DNA of 64,000 nt from Actinoplanes ianthinogenes (GCF_018324205.1 NZ_AP023356.1:4605501-4669500); one strand, 5' to 3'; positions 48,779-57,898 are shown, numbered from the stretch's first letter. Numbers and translations are program-made. The notes: generated from the sequence alone by a model not told the origin.

Positions 48779-49154
48779 CGGGACATCCCCCTAACTGACC
48801 ATGCCGCTTGAACGATCGAACAGCCCTCGTCCGACTCCTTCGGCCGATCTCGCCGTGACTTCAGCAGATCCGGTCGATCAAGGGCTCGCCCACTGTACGA
48901 ACCTGGCTGCCACCTGCCCAACTGCCTCGGTGGACGAGTCTTGGGACAACTTGTGGACAGCACCCCCTTTGGCTGTGGGTAGCCCTGTGCACACCATGTG
49001 GACAACTTCTGGGGAAAGAGCCTCAGCAGCACTTTTCCGTGGTCTTCCTGTGGAGGGCAGAAAAGCTGATGGATCTGCGAAAATACCGGCTCGGGTGAGC
49101 AAGCCATCGCTGTGAGGCGTTGCGGTTCCGCCTCCGGCACGTCACCCTTTTCAG
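48779..49154. promoter_or_regulatory. divergent promoter region of dnaB with DnaA boxes
   Basis: This 376-bp gap between dnaB (-) and the large protein gene (+) contains TGTGGACAG (48952-48960), TGTGGACAA (48997-49005; the reverse complement is the preferred TTGTCCACA) and the weaker TGTGGAGGG (49049-49057). Spacing is 45 and 52 bp, all in the same orientation. DnaA may regulate dnaB here. No AT-rich unwinding region is seen, so I do not call an origin. Confidence 0.6.
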
Positions 49155-52100
49155 GTGGACCAACGGGAGTGGGACTACGGCGCCCGCATGTCGCGCGAGA
49201 GGCGCGGTGCGGAGGCTTGGCCCATTCCCGAGCAGGAAAGGGACGAATCGGAATCCCGGTGGTCCTCGCTGACCGATACCGGCAGCATGACGCCGAGCCC
49301 GGAGGCCCTCACCTGGCAGCGCCGCGCAGACGCGTGGGCGCAGCAGAGCCAGGGTCAAGGGCAGGGCCAGGGCGAGATCGAGCCCTATGCCGGAGGTGGC
49401 GGCCAGGCCGTGGAGCCGGCGAACCGCTGGTCCGACGTGACCTCGACGGGACGGCCCACCTTCCCGGCCGACGGCACCGGCTGGCGCACCCAGACCTCGG
49501 AGTGGCGGGCCACCGGCGCGCGCTGGCGGCAGACCACCGAGTGGCGTTCGTCGACCGGTTCGCACGTCTGGCGCTCCACCACCGAGGCCTGGCAGTCGGA
49601 GAACGAGGCGGAGGCGACGCCGGCCCGCCCCACCATCTCCGGCACGAGCTGGCCCACCACGGAACAGGAGAGCGCCGGCCGGGAGAGCTGGTCGGACACG
49701 CCGTCCTGGCGACGGGAGGCGGACACCGGACGGGCCGCGACCACCCCGGTCGAGCAGACCTGGAGCAGCGGCTCCAGCACCCCGTCGTGGCAGCGTCCGT
49801 CGGCACAGACGCCGTCCTGGCAGCAGCCGTCGACGCAGGCTCCGTCCTGGCAGCAACCTTCCACGCAAACCCCGTCCTGGCAGCAGCCGGCCGCGCCGAC
49901 ACCGTCCTGGCAGCAGCCGGCCGGCTCGACTCCGTCGTGGCAGCGGCCCGCCGCCGAGTCCTGGTCGTCCTCGGCGCCGGTGAGTGATTCGTGGAGCGCC
50001 GATCGGCGCGGCGCCACCCGGGGGGAGAACACCACCGACATCGGCGGCTGGGATCAGCGGTCCGACGGGCCCGGCTGGCAGGCCGGTCCGCGGGACGACG
50101 GCCGGCACTTCGTCCGGAAGGACGACCGGGCCGCCTGGCAGCGTGGCGCGGAGACCGAGTGGTCCACCCGCCGCGGCCGACGGCGTGCGCCCGAGCCGGA
50201 GGTTCCGCCGACCGGCGGCAGCGGCTGGTCCACCACCTCGGACACGGACAACTGGGCCGGGCACACCGACACCGGCAACATCGCGCTCTCCCCGACGTCA
50301 CCGACGGCCGACCAGGGCGCGCCGGCACCCTCGTGGGGCAGCCGCTCCGCGCGCCGCGGTCAGCCCGCGGAGCCGGAGGGATATTCGGACGCTTACGGTG
50401 CTGAGCGCACCGGTCAGACCCCGATTCGGTACGGCGTTCGTCCCGAGTCGTCGACCCGGCTGTCCCGCCGGGCCGCCCCCGACGACGGTCCCGTGGCGTT
50501 CCGCGACGAGGGCGCGGCAGCATCCGGTGGCCTGCCCGAGCGGCACCGCGGCCCCGCCGGCCTGCCTGAGCGGCAGCGGGGCGCGGGCTCGTTCGGCGAC
50601 GAGAGCCCCGCTGCTTCCGGCGTCCTGCCCGCGCGGCAGCGCGGAACCGGCCAGTTCGGTGACGAAAGCACTGCTGCTTCCGGCGGTGTGCCAGGGCGCC
50701 AGCGCGGCGCCGGCCAGTTCGGTGACGAGAGCGCCGCTGCTTCCGGTGGTATGCCAGCGCGGCAGCGCGGTGCCGGTCGCCGCGCCCAGCAGCCGCAGCG
50801 CTACAACGCGAACCCGACCAACTGGCGCGAGGACACCTCCTCTTGGGAGGCGGAGCCGGACACCAGCAACTGGACCCGCGACCCGGACACCGGCCAGTGG
50901 AGCCGCGCCGAGGACGATCCGCGCGTGCTGGCCTGGCGCGCCGAGGCGGCCCGGCGTGAGCGGATCAAGGATGACGGCGCCGAGCCGCAGCCCGAGCAGC
51001 CCGGCTGGGGTGGCGAGGGGCGGCGCGGACGGCGTGCCGACGAGCCCACCGGGCCGGTCGGCGGGGTGCCCGGCGGCCCGTTGCCCAGCAGCGGCATGCC
51101 GGACGGCCCCCGCCCGCGCAGCGCCATGCCCAGCAGCGGCGGCACCTGGTCGACCGGCGCGGCCATGCCCGGACCGGCCACTCCGCGCAGCGCCGGTGCT
51201 CCGTGGAACGGCGCCGAACAGCCGGACCCCTACACCTCCGGGCGGTTCCGCACGGACCAGTACCCGCCGGACGCTTCCCGGCAGGCGTACGGAAATGACA
51301 CCGGTGCTCGGCGGCGTGCTCCCGAGCCGGAGCCGGAGGCTTGGCCGTCCCGGTCGACCGGGCGCGACGAGTACCAGACCGAGGGCTGGCGGCAGGGTCC
51401 GCTGCCGCCGCGCCAGGATCCGCCGCGTGAGCTGCCCGCCGGGCGCTCCGGTGGCTGGGCCGAGCCGGGTTACCCCGGCCAGCAGCGGGAGCTGCCGGCC
51501 GGTCGATCCACCTGGCCCGAGCCGGAGCGCGGGGTGCCGCGGCAGACCGGTTACGGCTCGTTGCCGCCGGAGGATTCCGGCTGGGCGGAGCGGGAGCCCG
51601 AGCCGCGGCGGACCGGTGGTCCCGGCTACGGCTACGGGCCTTCGGAGGACGACGGCCGGTCGTGGGCCGACCTGCGGCGACCTGGGGGTGCCCGGGAACT
51701 GCCCGCCGGTGGGCCGTCCTACGGCGCTCGTGAGCTGCCCGCTGCCCCGCAGCGGCGGGACGACGGTTATGGCATGGCCGGGGGTGACCCCGCGTGGCGT
51801 GACCCGCGTAAACCCGCGTACGGAGCGCAGCGCGAGCTGCCCGGCGGCCCGTCCTCGTGGACCGATCCGGCCGCGGAGGCGCCCGGCTACGACGAGACGG
51901 ATCGCTACGGCAACCCGCGTCGTCGGGACGACCGGGACGACCCGCCGTACGGTGGAGGCGGCGGTGGCGCCCGTGGGCAGGGTGATTGGCGAGCCCCGGG
52001 GCCATCCGGCGGGGCTTCCTGGAACGGCGGCTCCGGCCCGGTCAACGGGTGGAACGGGGCCGGACCGGGCAATGGCAGTTATCGCCGCGGCGCACCGGAT

Positions 52101-53210
52101 CCCGGTTACAGCAGCGGCGGCGCGCCGGAGGGGGGCGGCTGGCGCGCCAGTGCCGACACAGACGCCCCCGGCGGTAGTGCCGCGCCGGTCTCCGGCAGCG
52201 CGGGCTACCGTGCCACCGCCGCCCCCGGCGGCGACTGGCGTCAGGAGCTGAACGGAGGCGGCAGCGCCGCTCCGGTCTCCGGGTATCGGGCCACCGCGAC
52301 GCCGCCGGGTGACTGGCGAGCCGAACTCAACGGTGGCGCACCGGCGGGGCCGACCGCGGTCAGCGCCACCGGCAGTGCCCCTGTGGTTTCGTCCACGCCC
52401 GGGGCTGACTGGCGAGCCGAGCTCACCGGTGGCACCGCCGCGCCCACGTCCGGCGCGGCCGGGTACAGGGCGGCCGCCGGCGGTGACTGGCGGGCCGACC
52501 TGAGCGCGGCACCGACCTCGGGCGCTGCCGCGGCGGCCGGCACTACGGGATACCGCGCGACCGCCGCAGCGGCCGCGCCGGCCACCGGCGACTGGCGTCG
52601 TGAGCTCAACGCCGACCTGACCGACGACGGCGAGGCGCAGCGGTTCAGCACCTCGGACTTCCCGTCGTTCCGGCCGAGCGGTTCAGCCGCGGTCGCCGGC
52701 AGGGAGAACCTGGCGCTGAGCGCCACCTCGGTCATCACCGCGACGCCGGGCGAGGCCGGGGAGGACACGTCCTGGCCGCCTCGGCGGGCCGTGAGCGGCG
52801 CGCTCTTCGAGAGCACCGGGTCCTACGAGCGGCGGCCGGTCAGCAGCGGGGTGCTCTCCGGGCGGCAGAGTGACCTGCTCAACCCGGACGACGAGGAAGA
52901 GGAAGAGACCTCCAACAGCCCGCTGGCCGCGGTCGGTTACACCGTCGTCTGGTATGGCGTTCCGGTGGTTCTCTTCGTCCTGGGCATGCTGCTGCTGAAC
53001 ACCGGGCAGCGGGCGCACGCTCTGCAGACGCTGGCCGACGCGGCCCCTGAGTTCGGGATCTCGCTGGCGTTGAGCATCGTCGTCGCGTTCGGTCTGCGCT
53101 TCGCGACCACGGCGTGGAAGTCCGCCAGCGTCGGACTGGCCGCGGCGGTCGTCGGTGGCGGCCTGGCGACGGTCCTCAGCTCCGCGATCACCGGTAACAG
53201 CCTCAGCTGA
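49155..53210 (+). CDS. very large, mostly disordered, Trp-rich protein with C-terminal membrane anchor
   Basis: A 1351-residue protein; residues 1-1250 are Gly/Ser/Arg/Trp-rich and almost surely disordered. Several repeat families follow each other: TPSWQQP repeats at about 209-267, GDESxAASGGxPxRQRG repeats at about 450-545, RELPAG repeats around 755-900, and GDWRAELNGG/YRATA repeats at about 1025-1155. Two or three membrane helices close it (VVWYGVPVVLFVLGMLLLNT, SLALSIVVAFGLRF, ASVGLAAAVVGGGLATVL). The long tail should be cytoplasmic. I do not recognise the family. It is divergent from dnaB. GTG 49155 is used; ATG 49188 is the other option; neither has a clear ribosome-binding site. Confidence 0.82.
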   Translation: MDQREWDYGARMSRERRGAEAWPIPEQERDESESRWSSLTDTGSMTPSPEALTWQRRADAWAQQSQGQGQGQGEIEPYAGGGGQAVEPANRWSDVTSTGRPTFPADGTGWRTQTSEWRATGARWRQTTEWRSSTGSHVWRSTTEAWQSENEAEATPARPTISGTSWPTTEQESAGRESWSDTPSWRREADTGRAATTPVEQTWSSGSSTPSWQRPSAQTPSWQQPSTQAPSWQQPSTQTPSWQQPAAPTPSWQQPAGSTPSWQRPAAESWSSSAPVSDSWSADRRGATRGENTTDIGGWDQRSDGPGWQAGPRDDGRHFVRKDDRAAWQRGAETEWSTRRGRRRAPEPEVPPTGGSGWSTTSDTDNWAGHTDTGNIALSPTSPTADQGAPAPSWGSRSARRGQPAEPEGYSDAYGAERTGQTPIRYGVRPESSTRLSRRAAPDDGPVAFRDEGAAASGGLPERHRGPAGLPERQRGAGSFGDESPAASGVLPARQRGTGQFGDESTAASGGVPGRQRGAGQFGDESAAASGGMPARQRGAGRRAQQPQRYNANPTNWREDTSSWEAEPDTSNWTRDPDTGQWSRAEDDPRVLAWRAEAARRERIKDDGAEPQPEQPGWGGEGRRGRRADEPTGPVGGVPGGPLPSSGMPDGPRPRSAMPSSGGTWSTGAAMPGPATPRSAGAPWNGAEQPDPYTSGRFRTDQYPPDASRQAYGNDTGARRRAPEPEPEAWPSRSTGRDEYQTEGWRQGPLPPRQDPPRELPAGRSGGWAEPGYPGQQRELPAGRSTWPEPERGVPRQTGYGSLPPEDSGWAEREPEPRRTGGPGYGYGPSEDDGRSWADLRRPGGARELPAGGPSYGARELPAAPQRRDDGYGMAGGDPAWRDPRKPAYGAQRELPGGPSSWTDPAAEAPGYDETDRYGNPRRRDDRDDPPYGGGGGGARGQGDWRAPGPSGGASWNGGSGPVNGWNGAGPGNGSYRRGAPDPGYSSGGAPEGGGWRASADTDAPGGSAAPVSGSAGYRATAAPGGDWRQELNGGGSAAPVSGYRATATPPGDWRAELNGGAPAGPTAVSATGSAPVVSSTPGADWRAELTGGTAAPTSGAAGYRAAAGGDWRADLSAAPTSGAAAAAGTTGYRATAAAAAPATGDWRRELNADLTDDGEAQRFSTSDFPSFRPSGSAAVAGRENLALSATSVITATPGEAGEDTSWPPRRAVSGALFESTGSYERRPVSSGVLSGRQSDLLNPDDEEEEETSNSPLAAVGYTVVWYGVPVVLFVLGMLLLNTGQRAHALQTLADAAPEFGISLALSIVVAFGLRFATTAWKSASVGLAAAVVGGGLATVLSSAITGNSLS

Positions 53211-53278
53211 CCGGCCGCCTCCGTCGGCAGGGAGGCAGCCTCACCTCTCCGCATCAACCGCGCCCGACGGCCTGATCG

Positions 53279-54613
53279 TCACGCCGCCGAGTACCGCATC
53301 CGGGCTGATCGACGAGACGGCTCCGGGGTGCCTAGGTCAGGTTTCGGGATGGGGGGCGGCGCCGGCAACGGAGCGGGGCCGGTGGGCATCCTGGTGGCCC
53401 TGGCGAGCGGGGCCGCTGTGGGCAGGGTGAGCAGGAGAAGCAGGGAGCAGAGCACGAAGAGGTTGCGCAGGAGGAAGTCGCGCGGGGTGGTGGTCGGGGT
53501 GGCTTCGGCGTCGCCCCAGACGATGAACGAGACGGTGCCCCAGATCAGGGCGGCGTACAGCGTCGCCAGGCCGGACCACAGCAGGATGCGGCGGCGGGTG
53601 GCCCAGCCGCGGGCGTGGACGAGCAGCAGGATCATGGCCGGAATGAACCAGTAGATGTGGTGGGGCCAGGTGATCGGGCTGATCAGGCCGGCGGTCAGGC
53701 CGATCAGGGTGACGCCCATCAGATCGTTCCCGGCGCGGTGAGCTCTGACCGCGCGCAGCAGGCCGACGATCGTGACGGTGGCGGCGAGCACGCACCACAG
53801 GACGGTGCTGGGCGGCGACGGAGCGACCAGCCGGGCGAGCAGGCCCTTGATGGACTGGTTGCCGGTGTAGAAGGCCTGGCCGACCCGGTCGCTGTCCCAC
53901 AGCGCGCTGGTCCAGAAGAGCCACGACTCACGCGGGGCGATCGCCGCCGAGAGCAGCGTCGCGGCGGCGGCCGACACGACGGACACGGTGAAGGCACGCC
54001 AGCGGCGCGTGACCGCCAGATAGACGATGAAGATCGCCGGGATGAGCTTGATCGCCGCGGCCAGGCCGATCCCGATGCCCGCGTACTTCCGGTGGCGGGG
54101 CAGGGCGTAGCAGAAGTCCACGAGGACCATGGCGACCAGCAGCATGTTGATCTGGCCGAGCGTCAGGTTCTCCCGGATCGGTTCGATGATCAGCACGGCC
54201 GGGACCACCGCGAGGGTGAGCCACCAGGATGATTTCCGGTCCGCGGCCGGCAGCGCCGTGCGGAGGGTCAGCTGGGTGGTCTGGGCGAGCAGGGCGATGG
54301 TCGCGACGGTGAAGAGGACGGCGACCCCGCCGAACGGGAGCAGGACCATCGGCCGCATGATCATCGCGGCGAACGGGGTGTAGGTGAAGTAGAGCGCGCC
54401 CTGGACCGGATCCGGACGGGCGTAGTCGTACAGGTTTCGGCCGCCGGCCCACCACGTCAGCGCGTCGTAGTAGATGTGCAGGTCGAAGTAGTGGTGACGG
54501 TTGCCGTACCAGGCGTAGAAGAGGGCGGCGAGGCCGGCCAGGACCGTGCATGCCACCACGCGCCCGGCGATTCCCGAAACGGTCCGGTCGCCGTTGTTGA
54601 TGACTTCGTCCAT
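53279..54613 (-). CDS. GT87-like (DUF2029) mannosyltransferase
   Basis: A 444-residue polytopic membrane protein that fits the polyprenyl-phosphate-mannose-dependent family well: a first helix, then the loop YFDLHIYYDALTWWAGGRNLYDYARP with candidate catalytic aspartates, LYFTYTPFAAMIMRPMVLLPFG, the conserved ENLTLGQINMLLVAMVLVDF, GIGIGLAAAIKLIPAIFIVYL, TGNQSIKGLLARLV and LISPITWPHHIYWFIPAMIL. Such enzymes add mannose to lipoglycans on the outer membrane face. ATG 54613 is preferred; upstream codons look non-coding. It is convergent with the large disordered-protein gene. Confidence 0.9.
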   Translation of the reverse strand: MDEVINNGDRTVSGIAGRVVACTVLAGLAALFYAWYGNRHHYFDLHIYYDALTWWAGGRNLYDYARPDPVQGALYFTYTPFAAMIMRPMVLLPFGGVAVLFTVATIALLAQTTQLTLRTALPAADRKSSWWLTLAVVPAVLIIEPIRENLTLGQINMLLVAMVLVDFCYALPRHRKYAGIGIGLAAAIKLIPAIFIVYLAVTRRWRAFTVSVVSAAAATLLSAAIAPRESWLFWTSALWDSDRVGQAFYTGNQSIKGLLARLVAPSPPSTVLWCVLAATVTIVGLLRAVRAHRAGNDLMGVTLIGLTAGLISPITWPHHIYWFIPAMILLLVHARGWATRRRILLWSGLATLYAALIWGTVSFIVWGDAEATPTTTPRDFLLRNLFVLCSLLLLLTLPTAAPLARATRMPTGPAPLPAPPPIPKPDLGTPEPSRRSARMRYSAA

Positions 54614-54758
54614 TCCCCGCGGGCTCAGAGCCGACCGTCGAGGTCGGTTCTCGTGCCCGCCCAGGGTAGTGGAACGCGAGGCGCACTCGCGGTCCCGGAA
54701 TAAAGGACCGTCGATGACGAGGATCACACAGCACGGCGGTGAGCCGAGTGGCAAAGCA

Positions 54759-54796
54759 CGAACGGCATGCTGGGCGTGAGCCCGGCATGCCGTTCG
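54759..54796 (-). terminator. terminator of the rpsF-ssb-rpsR-rplI operon
   Basis: Perfect 12-bp arms CGAACGGCATGC (54759-54770) and GCATGCCGTTCG (54785-54796), extended by inner GGGC/GCCC, 15 bp past the rplI stop. Confidence 0.88.
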
Positions 54797-54811
54797 CGGT
54801 GGTGCGACGAA

Positions 54812-55261
54812 CTACTTGGCGGCGACCACGTTCACCGGGAACGTGGCGGTCACCTCGGGGTGCAGCTTGACCTGGACGTTGTACGAGCCCGTGGTCTTGA
54901 TGTGACCCGGGAGCTCGAGACGACGACGGTCCAGCGCCGGACCGCCGGCGGCCTTGACCGCGTCGACGATCTCGGCCGGGGTGATCGAGCCGAACAGGCG
55001 GCCGCCGTTGCCGGAGCGCGCGCTCAGCGTGACCTTGAGGCCGGACAGCTGGCCCTTGACCTCGTTGGCCTGGCCCAGGTCACGGATCTCACGAGCCTCG
55101 CGGGCCCGCTTGATGACGACAACCTGCTTCTCCGCGCCCTTGCTCCACCGGATCGCGAAGCCCTGCGGCAGGAGGTAGTTACGGCCGTAGCCGTTCTTCA
55201 CCTCGACGACGTCGCCGGGGGTGCCGAGGCCCGACACCTCCTGAGTGAGGATGATCTTCAT
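54812..55261 (-). CDS. rplI: 50S ribosomal protein L9
   Basis: A 149-residue L9: MKIILTQEVSGLGTPGDVVEVKNGYGRNYLLPQGFA is the signature N-terminal domain, followed by the long helix and C-terminal domain ending GSYNVQVKLHPEVTATFPVNVVA. Last gene of the rpsF-ssb-rpsR-rplI operon, 14 bp after rpsR. A strong hairpin follows. Confidence 0.98.
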   Translation of the reverse strand: MKIILTQEVSGLGTPGDVVEVKNGYGRNYLLPQGFAIRWSKGAEKQVVVIKRAREAREIRDLGQANEVKGQLSGLKVTLSARSGNGGRLFGSITPAEIVDAVKAAGGPALDRRRLELPGHIKTTGSYNVQVKLHPEVTATFPVNVVAAK

Positions 55262-55275
55262 TTGGGTGATCCTCC

Positions 55276-55515
55276 TCAGCGCGCCGTAGCCGTGTACGGC
55301 AGGAGCGCCATCTCGCGGGCGTTCTTGACCGCGCGGGCGATCTGCCGCTGCTGCTGCGAGGTCACACCGGTGACGCGGCGGGCACGGATCTTGCCGCGGT
55401 CGGAGATGAACTTGCGCAGGAGCGCGGTGTCCTTGTAGTCGATGTAGGTGATCCCGTCCTTGTCGAGCGGGTTCACCTTCTTCTTCGGCTTGCGAAGCGC
55501 CGCAGCCTTAGCCAT
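55276..55515 (-). CDS. rpsR: 30S ribosomal protein S18
   Basis: A 79-residue S18: KVNPLDKDGITYIDYKDTALLRKFISDRGKIRARRVTGVTSQQQRQIARAVKNAREMALLPY. It lacks the cysteines of zinc-binding S18 paralogues, so this is the zinc-independent form. It pairs with S6 on the 30S platform. It lies between ssb and rplI. Confidence 0.98.
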   Translation of the reverse strand: MAKAAALRKPKKKVNPLDKDGITYIDYKDTALLRKFISDRGKIRARRVTGVTSQQQRQIARAVKNAREMALLPYTATAR

Positions 55516-55550
55516 TGCTCTTACTCCTGAACTGAGGAAAGCCCGAAGGC

Positions 55551-56144
55551 TTAGAAGGGAGGCTCGTCGTCGAACGAGGAGTTGTTGCCACCGCTGGAGC
55601 GGCCGCCACCGGACGGCGCAGCCGTGGCCCAGGGGTCGTCGAAGTCGTTGTTGCTCCGACCGCCCCCGCCCGACTGCTGCCGGTTGCCGCCACCGCCGAA
55701 GTTGCCGCCACCGCCACCGCCACCGAAGTTGCCGCCGCCGCCACCGGAGGCGCCGAAGCCACCCCCGCCGCCGCCCGACCGGTTCATCCGCTGCACCTTC
55801 GCCGTGGCGTAGCGCAGCGACGGGCCGATCTCGTCGACCTCGAGCTCGATGACGGTGCGCTTCTCTCCCTCTTTGGTGTCGTAGGTGCGCTGGCGCAGCC
55901 GGCCCTGCACGATCACCCGGGTGCCGCGGGTCAGCGACTCCGAGACGTGCTCGGCGGCATCACGCCAGATGCTGCACGACAGGAAGAGTGGCTCGCCGTC
56001 CTTCCACTCGTTTGACTGCCGGTCCAGGGTCCGCGGCGTGGAAGCGATGCGGAACGAACAGACCGCCGCTCCCGACGCGGTGAAGCGGATCTCCGGGTCG
56101 TTGACCAGGTTGCCAACGACGGTGATTACGGTTTCTCCAGCCAT
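55551..56144 (-). CDS. ssb: single-stranded DNA-binding protein
   Basis: A 197-residue SSB. Residues 1-110 form the OB fold (ETVITVVGNLVNDPEIRFTASGAAVCSFRIASTPR, then FLSCSIWRDAAEHVSESLTRGTRVIVQGRL). The middle is a long Gly-rich linker (SGGGGGGFGASGGGGG-type) and the end is the acidic tip SFDDEPPF, which recruits repair and replication partners. GAGGAGAA precedes ATG 56144. It lies in the ribosomal operon between rpsF and rpsR. Confidence 0.98.
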   Translation of the reverse strand: MAGETVITVVGNLVNDPEIRFTASGAAVCSFRIASTPRTLDRQSNEWKDGEPLFLSCSIWRDAAEHVSESLTRGTRVIVQGRLRQRTYDTKEGEKRTVIELEVDEIGPSLRYATAKVQRMNRSGGGGGGFGASGGGGGNFGGGGGGGNFGGGGNRQQSGGGGRSNNDFDDPWATAAPSGGGRSSGGNNSSFDDEPPF

Positions 56145-56209
56145 GAAACTTCTCCTCGCCGCTCAAGTCGTCGATGCAAAGGGTCTCAGGACCCTCTGAC
56201 AAAAACGCC

Positions 56210-56500
56210 TCAGCGGGTCTCGGGACGGATGACCTTGGTCCGCAGGATGGACTCGTTGAGCCGGAGCTGACGGTCCAGCTCGGCCACGGCCTCGGGCGTC
56301 GCCTGCAGGTCGACGACCGCGTAGATGCCTTCAGCCTTCTTGTTGATCTCGAACGAGAGCCGGCGACGGCCCCAGACATCGAGCTTCTCCACCGAGCCAC
56401 CCGCGGTCCTGATCACGTTCAGGTACTGGTCGAGCGACGGGGCGACGGTGCGCTCCTCGAGCGAAGGGTCGAGGATCACCATCAGTTCGTAATGACGCAA
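56210..56500 (-). CDS. rpsF: 30S ribosomal protein S6
   Basis: A 96-residue S6: RHYELMVILDPSLEERTVAPSLDQYLNVIRTAGGSVEKLDVWGRRRLSFEINKKAEGIYAVVDLQATPEAVAELDRQLRLNESILRTKVIRPE. The start is TTG 56500: the upstream in-frame GTG (56509) is itself part of the AGGAGGTGA ribosome-binding site, and the TTG start, 8 nt after AGGAGG, gives the usual 96-residue length. First gene of the operon. Confidence 0.97.
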   Translation of the reverse strand: MRHYELMVILDPSLEERTVAPSLDQYLNVIRTAGGSVEKLDVWGRRRLSFEINKKAEGIYAVVDLQATPEAVAELDRQLRLNESILRTKVIRPETR

Positions 56501-56526
56501 GACATTCACCTCCTGTGGGCTATGCG

Positions 56527-56545
56527 GCCACGGTCTTTCCGTGGC
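56527..56545 (-). promoter_or_regulatory. leader hairpin upstream of rpsF
   Basis: GCCACGG (56527-56533) and CCGTGGC (56539-56545) form a 7-bp hairpin with a 5-nt loop, about 11 nt before the rpsF Shine-Dalgarno. Leaders that bind the S6:S18 complex and autoregulate this operon are known in bacteria and contain a CCG element; this hairpin is a candidate, not more. Confidence 0.35.
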
Positions 56546-56658
56546 AGGAGGTCTTGTGTCGCACGCAGAACAAAGCCGTGGGAAGAAGTGCGCCCCACGG
56601 CGGACAGTCTGCGAACCGAGCCAGCATACCCAGGTGGGGTGCTCCAGCCCAAAACGAA

Positions 56659-56680
56659 GACCCCGTCCGGGGACGGGGTC
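56659..56680 (-). terminator. terminator of the surface-protein gene
   Basis: GACCCCGTC (56659-56667) and GACGGGGTC (56672-56680), loop CGGG, followed on the minus strand by TTCGTTTT. It lies 117 bp after the stop of the gene at 56797. Confidence 0.85.
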
Positions 56681-56796
56681 TCTCGCCGTGCAGAGCCGCG
56701 GGGCGTCCGGTCCGGTTCGTTGGGTGGGACCTGGGGAGGAACGACCACACCGATGAGGTGGACACGGTCGCCCCGCGGAGCCTTACGAAGCAGAGC

Positions 56797-57768
56797 TTAC
56801 GCCAAATTTGCCCGAGATGCACGTTGCGACACGAATGCCCGAATAGCCGCCGTGAGTACGCCCAGCACACAGACCAGCGCGGTCAGGCCGAGCAGGCCGA
56901 TGGGCCGGGCGGTCCGCATCGGCTCGACCGCGGCGACCGGCTCGGCCGCCGGTGCGGTGATGGGGCTGTCCAGGTCCTGGACCGGGGCCGCCGCGGCGGC
57001 CGGTGTGGTGGCGTCGGCGGTGGTCACGCCGGTCACCGAGGCACGATCGGCGGGGACCAGGGCCTTGCGCTCGCCGGGGGGCATACCGGCGAAGGGTGGG
57101 GCGCCTGCTGTGGTCGTACGCAAATCCTTGTTCTTGATCTTTTGGGATGTGCTGTCGCGTGGCGTGGTGGCGGTCGTGTCGGCGGCGGCTCGGGTGGCCG
57201 GTTGGCGCGTGTCGGTCCGGCGCCGGGCGGCATCGGCCGAGTGGCGCATCGGGCGGGACCGGGTGTCCGGCACGGCCGAGCCGGTGGCCGAGGAGAGGCT
57301 CGAGGAGCCGGCGACGATCGACGGCACGGAGGTGGCGCCGGAGTCGCCGGGGGCCGGGTCCGGCAGCGTGGCGGAGGCCGACGGGACCGCGGTGACCAGC
57401 ATCGGGACCGGGTCTTCGGGGTCGGCGCAGTCCGGAGTCAGCACGACCGGCGTGGTGCCGCGCCGGAAGACGACCTCGGCGGCGCCGTCGTCCGGGATGA
57501 CGCCCTTCCGCGCGCCGGCCAGTTCCAGCCGGGCGTCGTGGCCGGTCCGGTTGATCACGTGCAGGGTGCTCTCGGCGGGCACCGTCAGCTTTTCCACGCT
57601 GGGCTTGGAATCGCAGCTCAAGCCCAGCATGCCGCCGCCGAAGGTGACCCGGCGATCGCCCGGCTGGAGCTGGTCGGCGCTCGCCGTGCCGGTGGCGATC
57701 AGCGGCACACCGAAGATCAAACCGCTGGCCACCAGGGCTGCCACCCGGTTGCGGAACTGCCGCGACAT
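56797..57768 (-). CDS. secreted cell-surface protein with C-terminal membrane segment
   Basis: A 323-residue protein. Signal peptide RNRVAALVASGLIFGVPLIA with cleavage after ASA; a small beta domain (RRVTFGGGMLGLSCDSKPSVEKLTVPAESTLHVINRTGHDARLEL...VVLTPDC) with two cysteines; a long Ala/Thr/Ser/Pro-rich stalk (about 130-285); then GLLGLTALVCVLGVLTAAIRAF and a basic tail. There is no LPXTG, so it is anchored by the C-terminal helix. The beta domain is reminiscent of cupredoxin-like folds; this is weak. GGGGAG precedes ATG 57768. Function unknown. Confidence 0.85.
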   Translation of the reverse strand: MSRQFRNRVAALVASGLIFGVPLIATGTASADQLQPGDRRVTFGGGMLGLSCDSKPSVEKLTVPAESTLHVINRTGHDARLELAGARKGVIPDDGAAEVVFRRGTTPVVLTPDCADPEDPVPMLVTAVPSASATLPDPAPGDSGATSVPSIVAGSSSLSSATGSAVPDTRSRPMRHSADAARRRTDTRQPATRAAADTTATTPRDSTSQKIKNKDLRTTTAGAPPFAGMPPGERKALVPADRASVTGVTTADATTPAAAAAPVQDLDSPITAPAAEPVAAVEPMRTARPIGLLGLTALVCVLGVLTAAIRAFVSQRASRANLA

Positions 57769-57898
57769 GCACTACTCCCCAGTTCGCCGCCGGTCACGAC
57801 CGGCAATCGGTCAAACGTGATCGATGGGGCTAACGAGGCGCGGCGGAGGCCGGTGACGCTCCCGGAAAAGTGTCGGTGGCGCGTCGTAGGCTCGGTCC

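Noticed and set aside
48779..49154. Replication origin between dnaB and the large protein gene
   Set aside because: Only two good DnaA boxes and one weak one, no AT-rich unwinding region, and neither dnaA nor dnaN is adjacent.
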